In this document: positions 11,535 through 20,201 of the stretch, piece after piece
How positions within the stretch are numbered: the first letter of the stretch is position 1
How the letters are laid out: every line of letters begins with the position of its first letter
DNA from: an uncultured SAR116 cluster alpha proteobacterium
GTDB lineage: Bacteria; Pseudomonadota; Alphaproteobacteria; Puniceispirillales; Marisalimonadaceae
Direction of reading: 5' to 3'
Assembly: GCA_902533695.1 (NCBI GenBank)
Contig: CACAMV010000008.1
Span: forward strand, 1-37,403
DNA: 37,403 bases
Notes under the pieces: generated by a model
What the model was told of the DNA's origin: nothing
Seen by the model: only the letters and a program-made list of their open reading frames with translations
The model's database searches: none
Position numbers and translations under genes: made by a program

Positions 11535-12098
11535 TTAACTCTCACCTTTCATTGCCATTTCTAAATTCTTAAGTTTTGTTTTTAAAGAATTATCAATCAT
11601 TTTTGAACCAATTTTTAAAATTAAACCACCTAGTAAAGAATGATCAACATGCGTAAATAAAGAAACAGTTTTTCCATTAATCTTGTTTAAAATCAAATTT
11701 TTAAGCTCAGTTTGTTCATCTTTATCAAGTTTGTGAGCAGTAAAAACTTCAACTTCAATTTCACCTTTTCTTCTTGAAACCTCAAACAAAAATTCATCTA
11801 TTACTCTATTTAAAATAGAAATTCTACCATTTTTACCAAGTACTCGACAAAAATTAATTGTGATGTCATTAGCTTTTGCTTTTTTTAAAAGATCCGAAAT
11901 AACAAGAATTTTCTTTTTCTTTCCAATAGTTGGAGATAGAATTAGTCTGCTAAAATTCTTATGCTTTAAAAATAATTCTTTTAGACTATTAAAATCTCTT
12001 ACAACATTTTGTAATATATTCTTTTCAGAGCACAATTGATATAACGCATTTACATATCTGCCTGTCAATCCAACAGGTTTTTTTTCTGAAATTTCCAT
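11535..12098 (-). CDS. atpH: F1 ATP synthase delta subunit
   Basis: Peripheral-stalk subunit that connects F1 to the b subunits (the OSCP equivalent). At 187 residues, the N-terminal domain reads LTGRYVNALYQLCSEKN near residues 11-27. The C-terminal part contains GEIEVEVFTAHKLDKDEQTELKNLI and the signature DHSLLGGLILKIGSKMIDNSLKTKL near residues 152-176. It is the first gene of the operon. The 104-base gap upstream separates it from priA in the same direction and probably holds the operon promoter. Divergent in sequence as usual for this subunit, but position and signature make the call secure. Confidence 0.95.
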   Translation of the reverse strand: MEISEKKPVGLTGRYVNALYQLCSEKNILQNVVRDFNSLKELFLKHKNFSRLILSPTIGKKKKILVISDLLKKAKANDITINFCRVLGKNGRISILNRVIDEFLFEVSRRKGEIEVEVFTAHKLDKDEQTELKNLILNKINGKTVSLFTHVDHSLLGGLILKIGSKMIDNSLKTKLKNLEMAMKGES

Positions 12099-12160
12099 TT
12101 AAATCACACTCTAATCTTTATGGCTATCACAGCAAATAAACTATTGCAAGTAGAAGGTTC

Positions 12161-12189
12161 TGCATATCTTATTTTTATTATTAAGACAA
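12161..12189 (-). promoter_or_regulatory. Possible promoter of the atpHAGDC operon
   Basis: On the minus strand, TTGTCT (plus 12184-12189) and TATGCA (plus 12161-12166) are separated by 17 bases, about 60 bases upstream of the atpH ATG in the priA-atpH gap. The -10 match is weak. The gap contains no gene; this is the best-spaced pair I found there. Readthrough from priA is also possible. Confidence 0.28.
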
Positions 12190-12202
12190 AATTTTCAATC
12201 AA

Positions 12203-14206
12203 CTATAGAAAATTATATGGATCTACATCTACATTTAACCTTATGTTTTTTGGAGTTTTACAAATGTTTAACCAATTTTTAATCACATTATTTAAATCTA
12301 TATTTTTTTTAGATTTAATTAAAAATCTTCTCCTATATCTTCCTCTAAGGAAACTCAGCGGCGCAGGTGCTGGTCCAAGAATCTCTACATCCTTATAATT
12401 AGGCACCGTTTTCAACAACTTAAATGCAAATTCATCTAATTTTTTTTCAATTTTTGAAGATAATATAATCGAGACTAACCTAGAAAAAGGAGGCATATTT
12501 GAACTTTCTCTATAATCTAATTCTTGATCATAAAAATTACTAACATTCATTTTAACTATAGTTTTTAAAACGGTGTTCTTTGGATTGTAGGTTTGGATAT
12601 AAACAAGTCCTCTCTCTTTTTTAAGATGCCTTCCGGCCCTTCCAGAAACTTGCATTAACAATTGGAAACATTTTTCAGATGCTCTTAAATCTCCTCCATG
12701 TAAACCTAAATCACCATCAACAATTCCAACAAAATTTAATTTTGGAAAATTGTATCCTTTAGCCAATAGTTGTGTCCCAATAATGAAATCAACATCACCA
12801 GCCACAATTTTTTTTAAAATAATATTGAAGTCTTTTAAATTTTTCATTGTATCACTGGAAAAATTTTCAATAACCGCTGAGGGGAAAAGTGTTTTTATTT
12901 CTTCATTAATTTTTTCTATACCTGGAGCACATGAAACTAAAGAATTAGAATTACAATTTTCACAATATCTAAAAGCTTTTTTCTTAAAACCACAGTGATG
13001 ACATAAAAAAATATTTGATTTTTTGTGTTCAACTAACCATGTATCACAATTATCACATCCAACTTTATAACCACATTGTTTACACAAAGTTAAAGGTGAA
13101 TATCCTCTCCTATTCAAAAAAAGCATTGATTGTTGTTTATTTTCAAACCTCTTTTTTAATTCATTAATGACGCATTCTGACAACCAATTTCCTCTGGTAG
13201 GAGCATTCTCTTTCATATCTATTATCTTCACTTCAGGCAATCTTGCTCCTGTGGCGCGATTCGGTAAAATTAAAGATTTAAATTTCTTTTTTCTAGAATT
13301 AAAAATACTCTCTATAGATGGTGTTGCTGAGGAAAGTACAATAGGAATTTTAATTTTTGAAGCAAGATAGATCGCCATATCTCTTGCATGATATCTAATT
13401 CCGCTATCTTGTTTAAAAGAATTATCATGCTCTTCATCTACAACTATTAGTCCTAAATTTTGAAAAGGTATAAAGAGTGATGATCTTGCTCCTACTAATA
13501 CCAATTCAACTTTTGAAATGGCTTTTAACCAAATATTCTTTTTTTCGCTTTTTTTTATTCCGGAATGCCAAACTGATGGTTTGAAACCAAATCTCTCTAT
13601 AAATCTCATTTCCCATTCCGAGGTTAATCCAATTTCAGGCAATAAAATTAAAACTTGCTTTCTATTTTTTAAACAATAATCTACTGCTTCAAAATAAGTC
13701 TCTGTTTTGCCTGACCCTGGTACTCCTTCCAATAAATAACATTTTGGTCTTTGATTTTTTAATGAATTAATAATTTGTTGAGAACTTTTTGCTTGAAAAC
13801 TATTTAATTTTTTTATTCTTATAATGTTTAATTTATTTTTTTTGTCTGAACAATTTTTTTGTTTTTTAGCTAGTTTAGTTTCTAAATTCCTAAATGATTT
13901 TTTATCAAAAGGAGACAAAAACAATTTAATAATTGACCCCTTGTCAACATAATTCCAGTTTGAGAAAAAATTCATAAACTTTATATATGAGATAGGTATT
14001 AATGGAAAATTTAAAATTTCATCTATTTTTTTTAATTTTGTAATAGGTAATTCACTGCCATGAAAGCCGATTACAATACCTAAAATTTCTCTTGTTCCAA
14101 ATGGAATTATAACTATTTGTCCGATTTTAATTTTTACAAAATTTGGAACAAGATAGTCAAAAGACTTGTTAAAAGGACCGGATGGCAATACAGAAATTAT
14201 TTTCAT
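12203..14206 (-). CDS. priA: Primosomal protein N' (replication-restart helicase PriA)
   Basis: 3'-to-5' helicase that recognises stalled forks and reloads the replisome. At 667 residues it is a little shorter than the ~730 of E. coli PriA. The N-terminal DNA-binding domain begins MKIISVLPSGPFNKSFDYLVP. Walker A is GVPGSGKTE at 161-169, the DEEH box at 257-260 and RYHARDMAIYLASK follows. The zinc-binding insertion has eight cysteines in CxxC pairs at about residues 374-416 (CKQCGYKVGCDNC, CHHCG, CENC). GTQLLAKGYNFP and LMQVSGRAGR are the late helicase motifs. It is divergent from the transaldolase gene and upstream of the atp operon, a neighbourhood shared by many alphaproteobacteria. Confidence 0.95.
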   Translation of the reverse strand: MKIISVLPSGPFNKSFDYLVPNFVKIKIGQIVIIPFGTREILGIVIGFHGSELPITKLKKIDEILNFPLIPISYIKFMNFFSNWNYVDKGSIIKLFLSPFDKKSFRNLETKLAKKQKNCSDKKNKLNIIRIKKLNSFQAKSSQQIINSLKNQRPKCYLLEGVPGSGKTETYFEAVDYCLKNRKQVLILLPEIGLTSEWEMRFIERFGFKPSVWHSGIKKSEKKNIWLKAISKVELVLVGARSSLFIPFQNLGLIVVDEEHDNSFKQDSGIRYHARDMAIYLASKIKIPIVLSSATPSIESIFNSRKKKFKSLILPNRATGARLPEVKIIDMKENAPTRGNWLSECVINELKKRFENKQQSMLFLNRRGYSPLTLCKQCGYKVGCDNCDTWLVEHKKSNIFLCHHCGFKKKAFRYCENCNSNSLVSCAPGIEKINEEIKTLFPSAVIENFSSDTMKNLKDFNIILKKIVAGDVDFIIGTQLLAKGYNFPKLNFVGIVDGDLGLHGGDLRASEKCFQLLMQVSGRAGRHLKKERGLVYIQTYNPKNTVLKTIVKMNVSNFYDQELDYRESSNMPPFSRLVSIILSSKIEKKLDEFAFKLLKTVPNYKDVEILGPAPAPLSFLRGRYRRRFLIKSKKNIDLNNVIKNWLNICKTPKNIRLNVDVDPYNFL

Positions 14207-14260
14207 ATTTTGTGACTAAACATTTATATAAATTTTATTTTAGCTTTTTATTTTATGTTA

Positions 14261-14272
14261 ATGTTATAACAT
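14261..14272. promoter_or_regulatory. 12-base perfect palindrome in the priA/tal divergent promoter region
   Basis: ATGTTATAACAT is self-complementary and sits directly before TATATT (14275-14280), a possible -10 for tal. The tal gene has a strong AGGAGG ribosome binding site at 14293-14298. The position suits an operator, but no regulator can be named and short palindromes are common in AT-rich DNA. Confidence 0.25.
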
Positions 14273-14302
14273 ATTATATTATTAAAAAATTTAGGAGGAA
14301 AA

Positions 14303-14956
14303 ATGAAGTTGTTCTTAGACTCCGTAGACCTAGAGGTGATAAATTCTTTATCCAAAACTGGTTTAATTGATGGTATTACAACAAACCCATCTTTAATTGC
14401 AAGCTCAGGTATGAATTTTTTAGAAACGATTAAAAAAATTTGTGACTTAGTTGATGGACCTGTAAGCGCAGAAGTAACAGCAACTGATTTTAAAAGTATG
14501 TTACTTGAGGGTCAAAAACTTTCTAAAATTTCCTCAAACGTTGTAATTAAAGTTCCACTTACAAAAGATGGCTTAAAAGCTTGTAAGGCTTTTTCTAAGC
14601 AAGGGATAAGAGTAAATGTAACTTTATGTTTTAGTACTGCCCAAGCTCTATTAGCAGCAAAAGCAGGAGCAACTTTTATCTCTCCATTTATTGGAAGACT
14701 AGACGACCTTGGGGCCGATGGCATAAATTTGATTGCAGAAATAGTTGAAATTTACAATAACTTTAACTTTCAGACTGAAATATTAGCCGCCTCTATTAGA
14801 AGTGTTCAAGATGTTGTTGATTCAGCAAAATTAGGAGCTGATATAGCGACAATTCCACCAAAAATTTTTGAGGGAATGTTTTTACATCCTCTAACAAACA
14901 AAGGGCTTGAATCTTTTTTAGCTGATTGGTCAAAAACAGGCCAATCTATATTATGA
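14303..14956 (+). CDS. tal: Transaldolase, small (FSA-like) type
   Basis: TIM-barrel class I aldolase of the pentose phosphate pathway, moving a dihydroxyacetone unit between sugar phosphates. It has 217 residues. The Schiff-base lysine is K83 in [11 protein letters not shown], with GITTNPSLI near 24-32 and [14 protein letters not shown] near 127-140. The subfamily includes both transaldolases and fructose-6-phosphate aldolases. Where E. coli FSA has Gln59 and Tyr131 this protein has E57 (SAEVTA) and F129 (SPFIGR), the transaldolase-type residues, so I favour transaldolase. The start is fixed by an AGGAGG site. It ends in an ATGA overlap with xerC, and its activity would connect with the tkt/rpe operon at 22-28 kb. 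Confidence 0.93.
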   Translation: MKLFLDSVDLEVINSLSKTGLIDGITTNPSLIASSGMNFLETIKKICDLVDGPVSAEVTATDFKSMLLEGQKLSKISSNVVIKVPLTKDGLKACKAFSKQGIRVNVTLCFSTAQALLAAKAGATFISPFIGRLDDLGADGINLIAEIVEIYNNFNFQTEILAASIRSVQDVVDSAKLGADIATIPPKIFEGMFLHPLTNKGLESFLADWSKTGQSIL

Positions 14957-15864
14957 TTAATTGTAATAAAAACTTTACCAATTTCATTAATTTTTATCAT
15001 GATTGGTTGAAATATTTAAAAAATAATCTTAATTTCAGTGAACACACTTGTTCTTCCTATGGAAGAGATATGTCGGATTTCTTCAAGTTTTGTGAGTTAA
15101 AAAAATACCTTATTTTTGAAATTGATAAAAATATTTTAAGAAATTATCTATTCAAACTAAATGAAATGAATTTTTCAAGATCAACAATAGCTAGGAGAGT
15201 ATCAAGTTTAAAAAACTTTTACAAATTTGCTTTGAAAGAAAATAAAATTGAAAGTTTGAATTTTTCAATTTTCAAAAGTCCTAAAGTTAAAAAAAGTATA
15301 CCAAAATCTATTGATCCAGAATTAATGACTAAAGTAATAAATTCTGTTATGGATGAAAAAAAAGAATTGTGGATTAATTTAAGAGATAGAGTTGTTATGC
15401 TACTACTATATGGCGTTGGATTAAGAATAAATGAAGCTTTATCTTTAAAAAAAAAAGATTTACCTGATGGAGAATGGCTAAGAATTCTTGGTAAAGGAAG
15501 TAAATACAGAGATGTGCCTGTAATACCTGAAATAGTTGAAAAAATGAAAGAATATTTGGCTATTTGCCCTTTTAAACAAAATGCTGATGATTCAATGTTT
15601 TTAGGCAAAAGAGGAGGTTCGTTATCCCCAAGAGTAATTCAAAGAAGGATAGAGCAAATTAGGATTAAGCTAGGACTTCCAGAATATACAACACCGCACG
15701 CTTTAAGGCATTCATTTGCCACTCATCTTCTTTCTGGTGGAGGAGATTTAAGAGCAATACAACAACTTTTAGGCCATTCAAGTTTGTCTTCGACTCAACG
15801 ATACACAGATATAAATGAGTCAGAGTTGATAAATCTTCACAAATCAATCCATCCTAGACAATAA
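14953..15864 (+). CDS. xerC: Tyrosine recombinase XerC
   Basis: Site-specific recombinase that, with XerD, resolves chromosome dimers at dif. From the chosen ATG (14953, in an ATGA overlap with tal) it has 303 residues. A TTG at 14926 would add nine residues lying inside tal and is less likely. The N-terminal SAM-like core-binding domain covers roughly 10-105. The catalytic residues are all visible: R158 ([12 protein letters not shown]), K181 ([12 protein letters not shown]), H249 and R252 ([13 protein letters not shown]), H275 ([16 protein letters not shown]) and the nucleophile Y284. The IHPR C-terminus is typical of the alphaproteobacterial form. No att sites or other phage genes are nearby, arguing against a prophage integrase. 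Confidence 0.9.
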   Translation: MINCNKNFTNFINFYHDWLKYLKNNLNFSEHTCSSYGRDMSDFFKFCELKKYLIFEIDKNILRNYLFKLNEMNFSRSTIARRVSSLKNFYKFALKENKIESLNFSIFKSPKVKKSIPKSIDPELMTKVINSVMDEKKELWINLRDRVVMLLLYGVGLRINEALSLKKKDLPDGEWLRILGKGSKYRDVPVIPEIVEKMKEYLAICPFKQNADDSMFLGKRGGSLSPRVIQRRIEQIRIKLGLPEYTTPHALRHSFATHLLSGGGDLRAIQQLLGHSSLSSTQRYTDINESELINLHKSIHPRQ

Positions 15865-15866
15865 TG

Positions 15867-15884
15867 TCTTAAATTAATTTAAGA
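15867..15884. repeat. 18-base perfect palindrome between convergent xerC and katG
   Basis: TCTTAAATTAATTTAAGA is fully self-complementary and lies 3 bases after the xerC stop. As RNA it could form a 7-pair stem with a TTAA loop. Its 14-base core TTAAATTAATTTAA recurs at 22177-22190, at the convergent asnB/gph junction. It may assist termination, but there is no GC pairing or directly adjoining U-run. Confidence 0.4.
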
Positions 15885-15900
15885 TCATTGAAAACAACTC

Positions 15901-15922
15901 AAAAATCAAAATAGATTTTTTT
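15901..15922. terminator. Weak bidirectional terminator between xerC and katG
   Basis: AAAAATC (15901-15907) and GATTTTT (15914-15920) form a 7-pair arm around a 6-base loop and are followed by more T on the plus strand; the minus strand also ends the hairpin in T. It lies between the ends of convergent xerC and katG. The stem is almost entirely A:T, so the call rests mainly on position. Confidence 0.35.
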
Positions 15923-15929
15923 AATTTAA

Positions 15930-18092
<2,163 letters not shown>

Positions 18093-18102
18093 TTATAATA
18101 AG

Positions 18103-18131
18103 AAATTATTAATGGTAGGTTAAAAAGTCAA
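18103..18131 (-). promoter_or_regulatory. Candidate promoter of katG
   Basis: On the minus strand, TTGACT (plus 18126-18131) and TAATTT (plus 18103-18108) are exactly 17 bases apart, about 45-70 bases upstream of the katG ATG. The -35 matches the sigma-70 consensus at 5 of 6 positions. It adjoins the Irr-box candidate at 18136-18152, suiting regulation of katG by the upstream gene's product. Confidence 0.45.
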
Positions 18132-18135
18132 GTAG

Positions 18136-18152
18136 ATTAGAATTGTTTTAAA
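18136..18152. promoter_or_regulatory. Irr-box (ICE-like) candidate upstream of katG
   Basis: ATTAGAA-TTG-TTTTAAA matches the inverted-repeat pattern TTTAGAA-N3-TTCTAAA, recalled for alphaproteobacterial Irr sites, at 12 of 14 half-site positions. It sits a few bases upstream of the katG -35 and just after the end of the irr gene. I recalled the consensus from memory and the background is AT-rich, so this is a candidate rather than a demonstrated site. Confidence 0.42.
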
Positions 18153-18161
18153 GTAAAAACT

Positions 18162-18560
18162 TTAGTTTTTTTCAATTAACTTTATAATTATGTCAATTCC
18201 AGAAGATTTGTAACCCTTAGGTAATTTAGGAAATTTTTTGACATGGATATCGCCGGGTCTAAAGTCAATCAATTCACCAGTCTTTTCATTAAAAAAATGA
18301 TGGTGATGCTCAACATTAGTATCGAAAACATAAGTTTCACCCAAACTTTGTAAATGTGATATCAAACCTACATTTTTAAATTTATTTAGACAATTATATA
18401 TTGTAGCTAGGGACATTTGTTTTCCAGATTGAATTATATCATTATGAAGATTTTCTGCAGTAAAATGCCGATTTATTCCATTAAACAAAATATCGGCAAT
18501 AGCAATCCGTTGTTTTGTTGGCCTCAACCCTGCTTTTCTTAATTTAGTCTTACTATCCAT
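18162..18560 (-). CDS. irr: Irr-type iron response regulator (Fur family)
   Basis: Fur-superfamily DNA-binding regulator; alphaproteobacterial Irr senses haem/iron status and controls haem, iron-uptake and oxidative-stress genes. The 132-residue product has the winged-helix segment GLRPTKQRIAIADILF near 11-26, RHFTAENLH near 31-39 and SLATIYNCLNKFKNVGLI near 50-67. A four-histidine run (H85-H88) sits in the dimerisation/haem-binding region, and the end GYKSSGIDIIIKL resembles Irr rather than Fur, PerR or Zur. I see no CxxC zinc pair, which also favours Irr. It lies upstream of katG, and a PerR-like role in peroxide control is a reasonable alternative. On the minus strand a consensus TTGACA (plus 18614-18619) lies upstream, overlapping a perfect palindrome. 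Confidence 0.85.
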   Translation of the reverse strand: MDSKTKLRKAGLRPTKQRIAIADILFNGINRHFTAENLHNDIIQSGKQMSLATIYNCLNKFKNVGLISHLQSLGETYVFDTNVEHHHHFFNEKTGELIDFRPGDIHVKKFPKLPKGYKSSGIDIIIKLIEKN

Positions 18561-18617
18561 ATCATTAACTTTAAAGTCACTTGAATTTATAAGTAATGCT
18601 TTTCTTATATTTTTGTC

Positions 18618-18635
18618 AAGTTAATGAATTAACTT
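18618..18635. promoter_or_regulatory. Perfect 8+2+8 palindrome between irr and the amidase gene
   Basis: AAGTTAAT-GA-ATTAACTT is a perfect inverted repeat centred in the 135-base divergent region. Its left edge overlaps the TTGACA (minus strand, 18614-18619) suited to the irr promoter, and its right edge abuts the TTGATC candidate -35 of the amidase promoter. The size and position are those of an operator for a dimeric regulator. It does not match the Irr-box pattern, so the binding protein is unknown. Confidence 0.42.
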
Positions 18636-18636
18636 A

Positions 18637-18664
18637 TTGATCTAATTTAAATATATAATATTAT
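18637..18664 (+). promoter_or_regulatory. Candidate promoter of the amidase gene
   Basis: TTGATC (18637-18642) and TATTAT (18659-18664) are 16 bases apart, predicting a transcript start about 25 bases before the ATG at 18696. No clear ribosome binding site is visible in front of that ATG. Confidence 0.35.
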
Positions 18665-18695
18665 CTTAATTAATAATTAAAACAAATATTAAATC

Positions 18696-20117
18696 ATGAC
18701 AAGACCTTGTGAATTATCTGCTTCGGAGGCAAGAAAGCTAATAGGCAAAAAAAAACTTTCTTCTTTAGAGCTCACCAAGAGCTGCCTAGAAAATGTTAAA
18801 AAATTTAACCCAAAGATTAATGCTATTGTAGCAATTGATGAATACGATGTAATAAAACAAGCAACTGAGGCAGACAAAAAAATTAAAAAAGGTGATAAGC
18901 TTGGGATTTTGCATGGATTACCAATAGGAATTAAAGACTTAAATATGGTTAAAGGCTTAAGATCTACATCTGGCTCTTTAATATATAAAAAGCATATACC
19001 AGAAAAAGATGACGAAATTGTAAAAAATATTAGAAAAGCTGGAGGTATAATTTTTGGTAAAACAAATACACCAGAGTTTGGAGCAGGTGCAAATTCAAAA
19101 AATAGAGTTTATGGAGCAACAGGAAACCCATTTGATTATGATAAAACCCCTGCTGGATCTTCTGGAGGAAGTGCTGCTGCCTTAGCACTAAATATGGTCT
19201 CACTTGCCAATGGATCTGATTATGCTGGAAGTCTGAGAACACCAGCAGGCTTTTGCGGTGTGACAGGATTTAGACCTTCACCTGGCATAGTACCATCCAC
19301 AGACTCTAATGTTGCTTTAAATCCTTTTTCTGTCCAGGGCCCAATGGGCAAGGATGTAAAAGATACTTATTTGTTGTTACAAGCTCAGGCTGACATTAAC
19401 AATTTAGATCCATTCTCAAACTCAAATGCAACTGAGCTATTGGAAAATTTAGTTGAATGTGATTTATCTTCTTTTAAAATGGCTTACTCAGATGATTTGG
19501 GTTGTGCTCCAGTAGACAAACTGATTGCCTCAACATTTTTTACTAAAATAAAATCTTTTAAAAACCATTTTAAAAGTTCCAGAAAATGTCATCCAGATTT
19601 TTTAGACATTCATGATTGTTTTGAAGTGATAAGAGGTTTTAATTATGTTTCATCTCATGGTGAAAAATTTTTATCTAGCAAGAAATTATTAGGACCAAAC
19701 GTAATCGATAATGTTGAGAGAGGTCTAAAATTTAATATTAATGATTTATCGTGGGCTTATAGAGAACAAACAAAGATATTTAAAAACTTTAGAAAATTTT
19801 TTGAAGAATTTGATGTTTTAATCTGCCCTTCCGCTTCAGTTTCTCCTTTTCCACATGAAAAATTGTTTGTTGATGAGATAAATGGAGAAAGAATGCCTAA
19901 CTATACGAGATGGTTAGCACTAAGCTATGCTCCGACTATGGCTTTACCATGCGCCTGGTCATTACCGTGCGGACTAGATAATCTAAATATGCCTTTTGGA
20001 ATACAATTAATTACACCTGCTGGAAATGATTTAAAATTGTCTAAAATAGCTCTGGCCATTGAAAATGCTCTACAAATGAGCAAAAAAACAAAAAGACCTA
20101 TTCCTGAAATAAATTAG
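18696..20117 (+). CDS. Amidase signature family enzyme
   Basis: Serine amidohydrolase that releases ammonia or an amine from an amide. The substrate cannot be read from the sequence. The Ser-cisSer-Lys machinery is present: K80 in GLPIGIKDLN, the glycine/serine loop PAGSSGGSAAALAL at 152-165 (cis-serine about 155), and the nucleophile S179 in SDYAGSLRTPAGFCGV. The usual GTDTGGSIR reads GSDYAGSLR, so this is a divergent member. The surrounding genes do not include gatB or gatC and the substrate region differs, so it is unlikely to be the tRNA amidotransferase subunit GatA. At 473 residues it is full length. It is divergent from irr and lies 84 bases upstream of asparagine synthetase; a role in nitrogen scavenging is possible but inferred. 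Confidence 0.9.
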   Translation: MTRPCELSASEARKLIGKKKLSSLELTKSCLENVKKFNPKINAIVAIDEYDVIKQATEADKKIKKGDKLGILHGLPIGIKDLNMVKGLRSTSGSLIYKKHIPEKDDEIVKNIRKAGGIIFGKTNTPEFGAGANSKNRVYGATGNPFDYDKTPAGSSGGSAAALALNMVSLANGSDYAGSLRTPAGFCGVTGFRPSPGIVPSTDSNVALNPFSVQGPMGKDVKDTYLLLQAQADINNLDPFSNSNATELLENLVECDLSSFKMAYSDDLGCAPVDKLIASTFFTKIKSFKNHFKSSRKCHPDFLDIHDCFEVIRGFNYVSSHGEKFLSSKKLLGPNVIDNVERGLKFNINDLSWAYREQTKIFKNFRKFFEEFDVLICPSASVSPFPHEKLFVDEINGERMPNYTRWLALSYAPTMALPCAWSLPCGLDNLNMPFGIQLITPAGNDLKLSKIALAIENALQMSKKTKRPIPEIN

Positions 20118-20131
20118 AATTTTAAAATTCT
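20116..20131. repeat. 16-base perfect palindrome at the amidase stop codon
   Basis: AGAATTTTAAAATTCT is fully self-complementary, overlaps the amidase TAG stop and lies 32 bases upstream of the sigma-54 promoter of asnB. It could be a weak terminator stem or a protein-binding site; nothing in the sequence decides between these. Confidence 0.35.
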
Positions 20132-20162
20132 CTTATATTAATCTCATTTAAATTTTGTAAAG

Positions 20163-20179
20163 CTGGCACATTTTTTGCT
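20163..20179 (+). promoter_or_regulatory. Sigma-54 (RpoN) promoter of asnB
   Basis: CTGGCAC-ATTTT-TTGCT matches the -24/-12 consensus TGGCAC-N5-TTGC exactly, with 10 bases between the invariant GG (20165-20166) and GC (20177-20178). Predicted transcription starts near 20190, about 12 bases before the ATG at 20202, leaving room only for the AAAGAG ribosome binding site. I found no other TGGCAC-N5-TTGC in the window. The nitrogen-related target fits NtrC/RpoN control. A convincing NtrC enhancer was not recognised upstream. Confidence 0.72.
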
Positions 20180-20201
20180 GATAAATATAAAAGAGAAAAT
20201 A

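Noticed and set aside
12120-12398. Plus-strand open frame of 92 codons
   Set aside because: Mostly antisense to the 3' end of priA, no family resemblance, low-complexity hydrophobic product.
14926-15864. TTG start for xerC at 14926
   Set aside because: ATG at 14953 forms the usual ATGA overlap with tal; the extra nine residues add nothing conserved.
14953-15864. xerC as a prophage or island integrase
   Set aside because: Position next to tal and the conserved XerC ending fit the housekeeping recombinase, and no att repeats, tRNA or phage genes are nearby.
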